Origin: Phycisphaeraceae bacterium
GTDB lineage: Bacteria > Planctomycetota > Phycisphaerae > Phycisphaerales > UBA1924
Length of the DNA stretch: 64,000 nt
Assembly (NCBI GenBank): GCA_020639195.1
Contig: JACKHB010000003.1
Span: 434,001 to 498,000 of the forward strand
Reading direction: 5' to 3'
Numbering within the stretch: position 1 is the stretch's first letter; every line of letters begins with the position of its first letter. Both the position numbers and the translations under genes were made by a program. Below are positions 35,582-43,905 of the stretch, piece by piece. The notes below the pieces were generated by a model, which made no database searches, was not told the origin of the DNA, and was given only the letters and a program-made list of their open reading frames with translations.

Positions 35582-36265
35582 ATGCGATTGAATCGACGGG
35601 TGTCGGGCGCTGCATGCGCGATCGTGATGGCCTGCGCGGGGGCCGCACACGCGGGGCCCCCCGCGATCTGCGTCCCCTTCGAGTGCGCCGACGAGACCGC
35701 CATTCCCATGGGCGAAGGCACGTACGAGACCGCGCGCGGGTTCTCCCAGCAGCGCGCGATCAACACCGCATTCGAGACTCTCTACGCCAGCAAGGACGTG
35801 CTGACCCACATGGAGACCATCCGGCGTCTGGCCATCTACCTCCGCGGTTCCGAGCCCGCGGCCCAGCGCGTGATCGCCCAACTCCTTGAGCGTGCGGCGG
35901 AGGCCGAGGCCGACGACGAGCCCGACGTCGACCGAGGAATGGCGTGGTTCGACGCCGGGTACTTCTCTGGAGCGCTCTCGCACGCCGGGGTCGATCTCGG
36001 GTGGAAGGCCGGGTCCTCCCAAGGGGTCAGGGGGCTCGCATGGCTCGAGCGCGCCGCCGAGGCGAGGGAAGGCGATCCCGCCGTGCACTTTGCCGCGGCG
36101 ATCCTCGCCCACCCGGCCATGCGTCAGAGCAAACGCGACCTCTACGAGCAGCACATGCGCGCGGCATTGGAGGGCGCAGCGCCCGGCTCTCTGCTCCGTC
36201 GCAACATCGAAGCCCATCTCGCGCATTGGGACGAAAGCGCGGCCGAACTGCTGGCGAGTCGGTAG
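35582..36265 (+). CDS. Secreted alpha-helical protein of unknown function
   Basis: 227 residues. GAGGAG precedes the ATG at 35582. Signal peptide MRLNRRVSGAACAIVMACAG...AHA. After cleavage the protein starts GPPAICVPFECADETAIP with a Cys pair that may form a disulfide. The rest is helical (TPR-like) with a pattern of Ala/Leu heptads: VLTHMETIRRLAIYLRG, VIAQLLERAAEAEADD. No known domain recognised. It directly precedes the sigma factor gene (10 bases), so may belong to the same transcript. Confidence 0.65.
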   Translation: MRLNRRVSGAACAIVMACAGAAHAGPPAICVPFECADETAIPMGEGTYETARGFSQQRAINTAFETLYASKDVLTHMETIRRLAIYLRGSEPAAQRVIAQLLERAAEAEADDEPDVDRGMAWFDAGYFSGALSHAGVDLGWKAGSSQGVRGLAWLERAAEAREGDPAVHFAAAILAHPAMRQSKRDLYEQHMRAALEGAAPGSLLRRNIEAHLAHWDESAAELLASR

Positions 36266-36275
36266 GGTGTGGGCC

Positions 36276-36866
36276 GTGAGAATCGGCGCGCCGGAGATCT
36301 CGGCGGAAGACTCCTCCATGGAGCGCCCCACCGGAGATTCCGCGCGCCGAAGCGACGCCGAGCGAGACTGGGTCGGGCGATCGCGAAACGGCGATCGCGA
36401 GGCCTTCTCTCGCATCTACGAGCGGCACGTCGCCCTCGTCCACGCCGTAATCCTCGCGCGGGTGCCGCGCTCCGAAGCGGAGGACCTCACCCAGGAAGTC
36501 TTTGTCGCCGCGTGGCGCCGCCTCCGCTCGCTCCGCGATGCCGAATCGCTCACCGCGTGGCTGGCCGCAATCGCACGCAACCGGGCTCGGGATTGGGCGA
36601 AGTCCAACGGCCGAAGGAACAAGCACGAGCGGCGGGCCGCAACGCCCGACATCGTCCAGCCGTCGCCATCGCACACCGATCACGTTCTCTCGATTGTCCG
36701 AAGCCTGCCCGAGGCCCTGAGCGAGCCGCTCCTGCTTCGGCTTGTGGCGGGCCTGTCCGGCCCCCAGATCGCCGAGCGACTCGGGCTGACGCACGGCTCG
36801 GTGCGCGTGGCTCTGCATCGCGGCATGGCGCAGCTTCGAGCGCGCCTGTCGGAGGAGGCGCTATGA
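36276..36866 (+). CDS. RNA polymerase sigma-70 family (ECF-type) factor
   Basis: About 196 residues from the GTG at 36276, which has AGGG 8 bases upstream; ATG 36318 (MERPTGDSARR) is an alternative. Region 2: YERHVALVHAVILARV and DLTQEVFVAAWRRLRSLRD. Region 4: LVAGLSGPQIAERLGLTHG followed by SVRVALHRGMAQLRARL. Regions 1 and 3 are missing, as in ECF sigma factors. Its stop overlaps the next gene (FecR-like) by ATGA, a typical sigma/anti-sigma pair, so it probably drives a regulon in response to a periplasmic signal. Confidence 0.85.
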   Translation: MRIGAPEISAEDSSMERPTGDSARRSDAERDWVGRSRNGDREAFSRIYERHVALVHAVILARVPRSEAEDLTQEVFVAAWRRLRSLRDAESLTAWLAAIARNRARDWAKSNGRRNKHERRAATPDIVQPSPSHTDHVLSIVRSLPEALSEPLLLRLVAGLSGPQIAERLGLTHGSVRVALHRGMAQLRARLSEEAL

Positions 36867-37834
36867 GCGCGGAACAGACCGGCAAGAGCGATTCACACCC
36901 ACGCGAATGGCTCGTTGACGGCCATGCAGAGCCGACCGCCGACCAGCGTCGGATCGCCCAAGCGCTCGAGCCCGCGCGGTGGAGTGGCGACACCACCGAT
37001 CTGCTCGATCGCCTGGGCGAAGCACGCGTGCCGCCATCGCATCGCCGATCCCTGCGTCTCTCGCGGTATCCGTGGCGGACCGGGCTGCTCGCCGCCGCGA
37101 TTGTCCTGGCGGGCCTCGCCGTCTGGCTGGCCGTTCGGCCGAGCCAACCCAGCGCCTGGACGTTCGCATCGGGTGATTCCTGGAGAGTGGGCCAGTGGGT
37201 GGAATCCGCATCCAACGGACAGGTCCGCGCCACCTCGTCAATCGGCCGGGTGACGCTCGGCCCGGGATCGAGGGCCCGCATGGTCCAGGCATCCCGGCAG
37301 GAGCACCGGATCGAACTCGCCGAGGGATCCATGGAGGCGTTCATCCTCGCCCCGCCGCGACTCTTCTTCGTGGACACACCCAGCGCCACGGCCGTGGACA
37401 TGGGCTGCGCCTACCGGCTGGAGGTTGATGCGCGCGGAGCGGGAATGCTCCACGTCACGGCCGGGTGGGTCGAATTGCAGGCCGAGCCCACCGCGTCGAG
37501 GGTGCCCTCGGGTGCTTCGTGCCGAATCGAGGCGGACCGCCGGCTGGGCATCCCGGTCTTCGACGACGCGTCAACGCCGTTGCGGGACGCCGTCTCGCGT
37601 CTGGAGGAAGGAGATCTGTCCGGCTTGAGTGTCGTGCTCGGGTCCGCACGGCCGCGAGACAGCCTCACGCTCTGGCACCTGCTCGCCAGAACCCAGGGCC
37701 CGGATCGAGAGCGAGTGCTGGAGCGTCTGGCCGAGTTGGCCCCTCCGCCCGACGGGGCCGATCGCGAGCAGGTGCTGGCGCTCGAGCAGCGCGCCCTGGA
37801 GGCGTGGTGGTTGGTCGTGCGTCGGTCGTGGTAG
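36863..37834 (+). CDS. FecR-like membrane regulator (probable anti-sigma partner)
   Basis: 323 residues. The cytoplasmic N-terminus starts MSAEQTGKSDSHPREWLVDG. One membrane helix (TGLLAAAIVLAGLAVWLAV) at about residues 73-91. The periplasmic part contains the FecR-type barrel: TFASGDSWRVGQWVES, TSSIGRVTLGPGSRARM, HRIELAEGSMEAFI and VDTPSATAVDMGCAYRLEV. Translationally coupled to the sigma factor by ATGA, which supports an anti-sigma role. The C-terminal 100 residues are helical and of unknown purpose. Confidence 0.8.
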   Translation: MSAEQTGKSDSHPREWLVDGHAEPTADQRRIAQALEPARWSGDTTDLLDRLGEARVPPSHRRSLRLSRYPWRTGLLAAAIVLAGLAVWLAVRPSQPSAWTFASGDSWRVGQWVESASNGQVRATSSIGRVTLGPGSRARMVQASRQEHRIELAEGSMEAFILAPPRLFFVDTPSATAVDMGCAYRLEVDARGAGMLHVTAGWVELQAEPTASRVPSGASCRIEADRRLGIPVFDDASTPLRDAVSRLEEGDLSGLSVVLGSARPRDSLTLWHLLARTQGPDRERVLERLAELAPPPDGADREQVLALEQRALEAWWLVVRRSW

Positions 37835-37840
37835 GGCCGG

Positions 37841-37869
37841 TTGGCCACGGCGGGAGCGCCCCCTATCCT
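37841..37869 (+). promoter_or_regulatory. Candidate promoter of atpD
   Basis: TTGGCC (37841-37846), a 17-base spacer, TATCCT (37864-37869), 70 bases before the atpD start codon. GAGAGGG lies 7-13 bases before the ATG at 37940 as ribosome site. Confidence 0.5.
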
Positions 37870-37939
37870 TGCGACCCCGCCGCGACGGACCCGTCCCGGT
37901 CCGACCAACGTCGCGGCAGAGGCACCTAGAGAGGGCACC

Positions 37940-39391
37940 ATGTCGACCGGAACGCAGGGCACCATCAGCCAGGTCATCGGCTCAACGTTCGACGCGCAGT
38001 TCCCCGAGAGTGAGCTGCCGGAGATCTACAACGCGGTCACGGTCAGCGCCGACACCCCCGCGGGCCAGCTTCGGCTGACCGGCGAAGTGCAGCAGCACCT
38101 GGGCGGCGGGAAGGTCCGCTGCGTGGCGCTCGGCTCGACCGACGGCCTGCGTCGGGGCCTGTCTTGCACCGACAAGGGAAGCCCGGTGGACGTGCCCGTC
38201 GGCGAGCAGGTGCTCGGGCGGGTCTTCAACCTTCTGGGAGATCCGATCGACCAGAAGCCCGAGATCCCCGGCGTGCAGCGTCGGCCCATCCATCGCGCTC
38301 CCCCCGAGTTCACGGCGCTCAATCCCAACACCGAGATCCTGGTCACAGGCATCAAGGTCATCGATCTGCTGTGCCCGTTCGTGCGAGGCGGCAAGATCGG
38401 GCTCTTCGGCGGCGCTGGCGTCGGCAAGACCGTCATCATCCAGGAGATGATCGCGCGCGTCGCCCGAGAGTTCGGTGGCTACTCCGTGTTCTGTGGCGTC
38501 GGCGAGCGGACGCGCGAGGGCAACGACCTCTGGCTCGAGATGCAGGAGGCCGAGTACACCGACGAGAAGGGCCAGACGGCGCACGTCATCGACAAGGTCG
38601 CGATGGTGTTCGGCCAGATGAACGAGCCGCCGGGCGCGCGGCTTCGTGTGGCCCTGTCGGGCCTGACGATGGCCGAAGAGTTCCGCGACTCGTCGGGCAA
38701 AGAGACGATGATGTTCGTGGACAACATCTTCCGCTTTACCCAGGCGGGCTCGGAGGTGTCGGCGCTGCTGGGGCGCATGCCCAGCGCCGTGGGCTACCAG
38801 CCGACGCTCTCGACCGAGATGGGTGAGCTGCAAGAGCGGATCACATCGACGAGCAAGGGCGCCATCACCAGCGTGCAGGCGATCTACGTCCCCGCCGACG
38901 ACCTGACCGACCCCGCGCCGGCGACGGCCTTCAGCCACCTCGACGCGTTCGTCGTTCTGGCCCGAGGCATCGCCGAGAAGGGCATCTACCCGGCCGTCGA
39001 TCCCCTCGCCTCCACGTCGCGAATCCTCGACCCAGGCATCATCGGACAGCGGCACTACGCCGTCGCCCAGCGCGTGCAGAAGACCCTCCAGCGCTACAAG
39101 GATCTACAGGACATCATCGCGATTCTCGGCGTCGATGAGCTGTCCGAAGACGACAAGCTCACCGTCGGCCGGGCCCGCAAGATCGAGCGGTTCCTCTCCC
39201 AGCCGTTCTTCGTCGCCGAGCAGTTCACCGGCTTCGCCGGCGTGTACACCTCGCTCGAAGAGTCGATCGACTCCTTCGAGCGCCTGTGCAACGGCGAGGG
39301 CGATGACCTGCCCGAGAGCGCGTTCATGTACGTCGGCACGCTCGACGACGCGCGCGCCAAGGCCGAGAAGGCCGCCGCCGCGGCCGGCTAG
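37940..39391 (+). CDS. atpD: F1 ATP synthase subunit beta, not clustered with other atp genes
   Basis: 483 residues. Walker A GGAGVGKTVIIQE, Walker B region MMFVDNIFRFTQAGSEVSA, catalytic GERTREGNDL, and the DELSEED-type loop reading VDELSEDDKLTVGRARK. It forms the catalytic sites of the F1 head. The surrounding genes are a FecR-like regulator and a DUF1579 lipoprotein; atpA, atpG and atpC are missing, so this beta gene stands alone with its own promoter and terminator. Whether another atp operon with its own beta exists elsewhere cannot be seen. The sequence looks fully functional. Confidence 0.95.
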   Translation: MSTGTQGTISQVIGSTFDAQFPESELPEIYNAVTVSADTPAGQLRLTGEVQQHLGGGKVRCVALGSTDGLRRGLSCTDKGSPVDVPVGEQVLGRVFNLLGDPIDQKPEIPGVQRRPIHRAPPEFTALNPNTEILVTGIKVIDLLCPFVRGGKIGLFGGAGVGKTVIIQEMIARVAREFGGYSVFCGVGERTREGNDLWLEMQEAEYTDEKGQTAHVIDKVAMVFGQMNEPPGARLRVALSGLTMAEEFRDSSGKETMMFVDNIFRFTQAGSEVSALLGRMPSAVGYQPTLSTEMGELQERITSTSKGAITSVQAIYVPADDLTDPAPATAFSHLDAFVVLARGIAEKGIYPAVDPLASTSRILDPGIIGQRHYAVAQRVQKTLQRYKDLQDIIAILGVDELSEDDKLTVGRARKIERFLSQPFFVAEQFTGFAGVYTSLEESIDSFERLCNGEGDDLPESAFMYVGTLDDARAKAEKAAAAAG

Positions 39392-39432
39392 CTCGGGCGA
39401 ACCTCATAGAGACCCAGGCGCCCTCGATCCAT

Positions 39433-39451
39433 CTTCGCCCTCAGGGCGAAG
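39433..39451 (+). terminator. Hairpin terminator after atpD
   Basis: A perfect 8-pair stem, CTTCGCCC / GGGCGAAG, with loop TCA, followed by CGATTT. The T-run is short, so termination may be partial. Confidence 0.55.
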
Positions 39452-39509
39452 CGATTTCGGGGACCGAATGTGCCGCCGCGCGGCCGCTCATCGGTATGAT
39501 CGCGGCGTC

Positions 39510-40109
39510 ATGTCCGGTCGATCCGCCGTCATCGTGGCGATGTGCGCTGGGCTTGGGGCCTGCGCCGCCGAACACGGCGTCCCGTCGGTGTCGTCCGAAT
39601 CGACGCGGGAAGCGCGGCAGATGTCCGGCGAACAGTGGCGGCAGAGCATGGCCGGTGCAATGGGAAGGCTGGCCCCGCTGGTGGGAACCTGGCGCGCCGT
39701 GGGAACCTACGGCGAGCCGGGCCCCGATGGACAATCCCCGCGACAGGAAGGGATCTGGATCGTCGGATGGCTCTTCGACCAGCGCCACCTGAAGATCGAG
39801 TTCGACGTCATGGTCAACGGCTGGCGGTCGCAGTACCAGGCGATCTTCTCGTACAACCCCATGTGCGAACGCTATGAATCCGTGTGGGTCGGCTCGAGCG
39901 GGTACCGCTTCGCCGAGACGGGCGTGTTCGAAGGCGACACGCTCGTGATGGTGTCGCAGCAGGAACGGCCGGATGAGCCGGGGACCATCCGCGTGGAATC
40001 GCGTTTCAGATTCTTGGAAGATGGAACGGTGCGCGTCACGGATATCTCAGAGCATGCCGATGGTCGGAGCGTGACGACCTTCGATGTCGCACTGTCGCGA
40101 GCAGGCTGA
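39510..40109 (+). CDS. DUF1579 family lipoprotein
   Basis: 199 residues from the ATG at 39510. Lipobox-like signal: MSGRSAVIVAMCAGLGACAA with a Cys at residue 18. DUF1579 features: LAPLVGTWRAVGTYGEPGP, IWIVGWLFDQRHLKIEFDV, YQAIFSYNPMCERYESVWV and RVTDISEHADGRSVTTFDV. These form a lipocalin-like beta barrel of unknown ligand. TATGAT lies 9 bases before the ATG and there is no ribosome site, so the message may be leaderless. The DUF1569-like gene starts 8 bases after the stop. Confidence 0.78.
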   Translation: MSGRSAVIVAMCAGLGACAAEHGVPSVSSESTREARQMSGEQWRQSMAGAMGRLAPLVGTWRAVGTYGEPGPDGQSPRQEGIWIVGWLFDQRHLKIEFDVMVNGWRSQYQAIFSYNPMCERYESVWVGSSGYRFAETGVFEGDTLVMVSQQERPDEPGTIRVESRFRFLEDGTVRVTDISEHADGRSVTTFDVALSRAG

Positions 40110-40117
40110 GGGCGGCG

Positions 40118-40636
40118 ATGACCATCAACACCAAGCACGTAGCCCGGCGCGAGCTCCGATTCGCATCTCTGGATGAGTTGTCCGCCGAACTCGACCGGCT
40201 CGAGGCCGCGCATCACGCTGGAACGCTCGCGTGGACCGGGAACTGGACGCCGGGGCAGAACTTTCAGCATCTGGCCCGCTTCATGACCTGCTCCATCGAC
40301 GGGTTCCCCCCTGGCAAGCCGCCTCTGCTCATGCGAACGATCATCCGGCTGATCGCCAAGCGTCCCGCCACGCGGGGCATGCGACCGCCGGCCGGCATCA
40401 AGCTGCCGAAACAGGCGGCGTTCTTCCTGCCGGACCCGGAGGTCGCGTTCGAGGACGGGCTGGCCGAGCTTCGCGGCTGCCTCGACCGGGTGGGATCGGG
40501 AGAGCGGTTCGTCGCGCCCAGCCCGGTGTTCGGGCGACTGACGCACACGCAATGGACCAATCTGCACCTCGGACACAGCGCGCTGCATCTGGGGTTCCTG
40601 CATCCCGATGGAGCGCCCGAAGGCGGCGGCGAATGA
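40118..40636 (+). CDS. DUF1569 family protein (DinB-like)
   Basis: 172 residues. Typical DUF1569 landmarks: LAWTGNWTPGQNFQHLARFM near residue 40-60 and FGRLTHTQWTNLHLGHSALH near the end, with His residues placed as in DinB-type four-helix metal-binding folds. The biochemical role is not established. It sits 8 bases after the DUF1579 gene and overlaps the Eis-like gene by ATGA, so the three are one operon. Confidence 0.75.
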   Translation: MTINTKHVARRELRFASLDELSAELDRLEAAHHAGTLAWTGNWTPGQNFQHLARFMTCSIDGFPPGKPPLLMRTIIRLIAKRPATRGMRPPAGIKLPKQAAFFLPDPEVAFEDGLAELRGCLDRVGSGERFVAPSPVFGRLTHTQWTNLHLGHSALHLGFLHPDGAPEGGGE

Positions 40637-41829
40637 GCGTCGCGTACGCGGCGCCGGCCGGGCCCGAGGATCTGCCGCAGATCGCGTCCATCATCTCACA
40701 GGCGTTCGCGGGCGGCACGTCCGAACAGACGATCGAGTGGGCGACTGGCCAGAGGCTCGACGACTTTCGCGTGCTTCGTCGGGCGGACCGGATCGAGGCG
40801 TGCCTGCTGCTCATCCCAATGGGGACGTTTCTCGGCGGGCAGAGCGTGCCGACCGAGGGCATCGCGGGTGTCGGCGTGCTGCCGGAGTGCCGCGGCAGGG
40901 GCCGCGCGTCGCTGCTGATGCGCCAGACGATTCTCGAACTCGCCGAGCGGGGGGTCGCCGTGTCCAGCCTCTACAGCGCGTGGCAGCCGTTGTATCGGTC
41001 CGTGGGATTCGAGCAGGCGGGCCTCCGCATGGAATACACGATCTCGATGCGCGCTCTCAGGCTCCGCCGTGAATTCGATCGCGCTGGGTCGGACCTGGAA
41101 GTCCGACGCGCCGACGATGCGGATGTGCCGGCGATTCGCGGGGCGTATCGATCGGGCGCGGCCGGCCAGAACGGCTGGCTGGATCGTGGGGACTACATCT
41201 GGGGCCGCATCCCCGCGCACCGGGGCGAGACGCGCCAGTGCTTTGTCGTGGTCGATGCGGGACGAATTGCGGGGTACGTCTATCTCGCGCAGCGACGCAA
41301 CTCCACGGGCATGCATGACATCTTCATCGCAGACTGGATGGCCCATGGGCTCGAGTCGTGGTGCGCGCTGTTGCGGTTCGTTCGCGGGTACGCGTCGATG
41401 GGCGACAAGCTCATCTGGTATGGCGGGGCGACGCACCCGGCGATGCTTGTTCTCGACGAGCAGCGCTCGATCGAGGGCGAACTGTCGCACTGGTGGATGC
41501 TGCGCGTTGTGGATGCGGGCGCGGCGCTGCGGGCGCGCGGATACAGCCTGGGCGCCACCGGAGAGGTGCACCTGCGGATCGCCGACCCGCTGATCGCGCC
41601 GAAGGAACGGCGACTGGTCCTTCGCGTGAACGACGGCCGAGGGGTCGTCGAGCCGGGCGGGCGCGGGGACGTCGAGGTTGGCGTCGCGGCCCTTGCGCCC
41701 TTGCTGACGGGGTTCGTTTCCGCGCAATCGCTGGCGGCGCTTGGCCAGATCCGCGGCGCGAGCGCGGACGTGGGCGTGCTTGGCGGGCTGTTCGCCGCAG
41801 AGACGCCGGCGACGCCCGACTTCTTCTGA
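40633..41829 (+). CDS. Eis-like GNAT N-acetyltransferase
   Basis: 398 residues. Two tandem GNAT regions and a sterol-carrier-like C-terminal domain, as in Eis. The acetyl-CoA loop is GVGVLPECRGRGRASLLMR; the first domain also has LYSAWQPLYRSVGFEQAG. Second domain around MHDIFIADWMAHGL. The C-terminal part (LRIADPLIAPKERRLVLRV) matches the SCP2-like fold. Eis enzymes acetylate amines, including aminoglycosides, but many homologs have unknown substrates, so resistance is not implied. Coupled by ATGA to the DUF1569 gene. Confidence 0.82.
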   Translation: MSVAYAAPAGPEDLPQIASIISQAFAGGTSEQTIEWATGQRLDDFRVLRRADRIEACLLLIPMGTFLGGQSVPTEGIAGVGVLPECRGRGRASLLMRQTILELAERGVAVSSLYSAWQPLYRSVGFEQAGLRMEYTISMRALRLRREFDRAGSDLEVRRADDADVPAIRGAYRSGAAGQNGWLDRGDYIWGRIPAHRGETRQCFVVVDAGRIAGYVYLAQRRNSTGMHDIFIADWMAHGLESWCALLRFVRGYASMGDKLIWYGGATHPAMLVLDEQRSIEGELSHWWMLRVVDAGAALRARGYSLGATGEVHLRIADPLIAPKERRLVLRVNDGRGVVEPGGRGDVEVGVAALAPLLTGFVSAQSLAALGQIRGASADVGVLGGLFAAETPATPDFF

Positions 41830-41844
41830 TCTGGGCGCGTTGGC

Positions 41845-42900
41845 TTATGCGCGGGCTTCGTAGACGAAGTTGAACGGGGTGCGGGCCGCGACGCGGCATT
41901 TCGAAAACCCGCCGGCTTGGATGATCTTCCGGATCACCTTCTCACCGGCGCAGGCGCCGAGCGCGGGCCCGCCGAACGCCATCGACGCGGGAACGCAGAT
42001 CATCGTCGATGCCGCGGAGAACACGCGACCGACCGGATTGAGGTTGCCTCTGACGTCGTCCGCCGCGGCGGGTTCGACCACCATCCAGACGCCGCCGGGG
42101 GCGAGCGTCTGATGGACGCGTTTCGCGCAGCCCTCGGGATCACCCATGTCGTGGAGGCAATCGAAACAGGCGACCAGGTCGTAGCCCTCCTTGGGCGCAG
42201 GGAACGTGACCGAGTCGGCGATTTCGAATGAGACATTGCGCAGGCCCTCGCCCGCGGCCCGTCCTCGCGCGCACTCGATGGAAGGGCCGTGGAAGTCGAG
42301 ACCGACGAACGTCGATTGCGGAAACGCGCGCGCCAGCAGGAGCGTGGACGCGCCGTGCCCGCATCCGAGGTCGGCGACCCGGGCGCCGGCGCGCAGCCGG
42401 GGTTCCACACCCTCGAGCGAGGGGATCCAGGCGGAGATGAGGTTGGCGCGGTAACCCGCGGCGAAGAACCGCTCGGTGCCGCAGAACAGGCATCCGTCGT
42501 GCGCCCCCCACGGCACGCCTCGGCCGTGGCGGAACGCCTCGGCGATCGTCGGCACGTCGCGGTGGACGGACTCGATGATGTCGAAGGCGCCGAGCATCAG
42601 TGCCGGGCTGTTCTCGTCGCCGAAGGCCGCGACCTGCTCGGGAGTCATGGAGTAGGCGCCGGTGGCGTCGTCGTATTCGATGTACCCGCCGGAGGCCTGA
42701 TTGAGCAGCCACTCTCTGAGCATGCGCTCGGAGAGGCCCGTGGCGCCGGCGAGCTGGGCCGATGTCCTGGGTCCGGAGGCCAGCGCCTTGTAGAGCCCGA
42801 GACGATCGCCGATGTGCACGAGCGCAGCGCTCATCGCGGCCCCGACATCTCCAACGATCTTGTGGAGTAGTTCCTCGAGACGACCCTGGTCGAGCGACAT
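41845..42900 (-). CDS. SAM-dependent methyltransferase with N-terminal winged helix
   Basis: 351 residues. N-terminal helix-turn-helix domain (LGLYKALASGPRTSAQLAGA, TGLSERMLREWLLNQ) as in O-methyltransferase dimerisation domains. Rossmann SAM motif ARVADLGCGHGASTLLLA, followed by acidic FVGLDFHGPSI and motif ACFDCLHDMGDPEG. Substrate unknown. It stands alone, convergent with the Eis-like gene (15 bases between stops) and divergent from the isomerase-like gene. Similar to proteins annotated as transcriptional-regulator-like methyltransferases. Confidence 0.8.
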   Translation of the reverse strand: MSLDQGRLEELLHKIVGDVGAAMSAALVHIGDRLGLYKALASGPRTSAQLAGATGLSERMLREWLLNQASGGYIEYDDATGAYSMTPEQVAAFGDENSPALMLGAFDIIESVHRDVPTIAEAFRHGRGVPWGAHDGCLFCGTERFFAAGYRANLISAWIPSLEGVEPRLRAGARVADLGCGHGASTLLLARAFPQSTFVGLDFHGPSIECARGRAAGEGLRNVSFEIADSVTFPAPKEGYDLVACFDCLHDMGDPEGCAKRVHQTLAPGGVWMVVEPAAADDVRGNLNPVGRVFSAASTMICVPASMAFGGPALGACAGEKVIRKIIQAGGFSKCRVAARTPFNFVYEARA

Positions 42901-43045
42901 GTGTCAACTCCCGGAGACTGGGGCGCCCGCGGCGAGCCGCGCGGCTTCGTGCCACGGAGCGACTGCCGCATGATATCGGAGATCCTGTCGAGCGGTGGCG
43001 CGACTCGCTATCCTCCAACTTCGTCCAGCGATCGGAGGCCACACG

Positions 43046-43900
43046 ATGGATCGGAGAGCGTTTGTGACCGCCGCGGCGGCGGGGATGGGGGCGATGGCGG
43101 TTCCCACGGGAGCGACGCGGATGCAGCCGGCGGGCCCGGCGCTCAAGGGGCGCATCCGGCATTCCGTGTGTCGATGGTGCTACGGCGGGATGTCGCTGGA
43201 GGATCTGTGCCGCAACGCCGCGGCGATGGGGATCCAATCCGTCGAGTTGCTGACCGAGCAGGAGTGGTCCGTGCCGGCGCGGTTCGGGCTGACGTGCGCC
43301 GTGGCGATGGGTCCGACGTCGATTTCTCAGGGGCTGAATCGCTTGGAGCGGCACGACCGGATCGTGGCCGAGAGCGAGCGGCTGCTCCCGATGGTCAAGG
43401 AGGCGGGGATCCCGCAGATGATCGTCTTCTCGGGCAATCGCGCCGGGCAGGACGATGCGGAGGGGCTGAAGCACTGCGCTGCGGGGCTCAAGCGGATCAC
43501 GCCCCTGGCGGAATCGCTCGGCGTGACGGTGATCATGGAGCTTCTCAACAGCAAGGTGGACCATGGGGACTACCAGTGCGATCGGACGCCGTGGGGGGTT
43601 GCGCTGGTCGAGGAGGTCGGCTCGGAGCGATTCAAGCTGCTCTACGACATCTACCACATGCAGATCATGGAGGGCGACGTGATCCGGACGATCACGGATC
43701 ATCGCGCGCACATCTCGCACTTTCACACGGGCGGCGTGCCGGGTCGGCGGGAGATCGACCAGTCGCAGGAACTGTTCTATCCGGCGATCATGCGGGCGAT
43801 CGCCGACTCGGGATTCACGGGCTACGTGGCTCAGGAGTTCATCCCGAGCCGGGACCCGATGGCGTCGTTGCGCGAGGCGATCTCGATCTGCGACGTGTAG
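43046..43900 (+). CDS. TAT-exported sugar isomerase/epimerase (hydroxypyruvate isomerase-like, AP endonuclease family 2 fold)
   Basis: 284 residues from the ATG at 43046, with a GGAGG ribosome site 7 bases upstream. The N-terminus MDRRAFVTAAAAGMGAMAV is a TAT-like signal (RR-x-F). TIM-barrel landmarks: HSVCRWCYGGMSLEDLC, AGIPQMIVFSGNR, VIMELLNSKVDHGDY with the metal Glu, LLYDIYHMQIMEGD, and HISHFHTGGVPGR. These match Hyi-like isomerases. Probably acts on a small sugar or keto acid outside the cytoplasm. Exact substrate unknown. An upstream ATG at 42995 was rejected because it hides the TAT motif and the ribosome site. Confidence 0.82.
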   Translation: MDRRAFVTAAAAGMGAMAVPTGATRMQPAGPALKGRIRHSVCRWCYGGMSLEDLCRNAAAMGIQSVELLTEQEWSVPARFGLTCAVAMGPTSISQGLNRLERHDRIVAESERLLPMVKEAGIPQMIVFSGNRAGQDDAEGLKHCAAGLKRITPLAESLGVTVIMELLNSKVDHGDYQCDRTPWGVALVEEVGSERFKLLYDIYHMQIMEGDVIRTITDHRAHISHFHTGGVPGRREIDQSQELFYPAIMRAIADSGFTGYVAQEFIPSRDPMASLREAISICDV

Positions 43901-43905
43901 CGGGA

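Noticed and set aside
40633..41829. Eis-like acetyltransferase as an antibiotic-resistance gene
   Set aside because: Fold similarity only; no resistance context, and many Eis-like proteins act on other amines.
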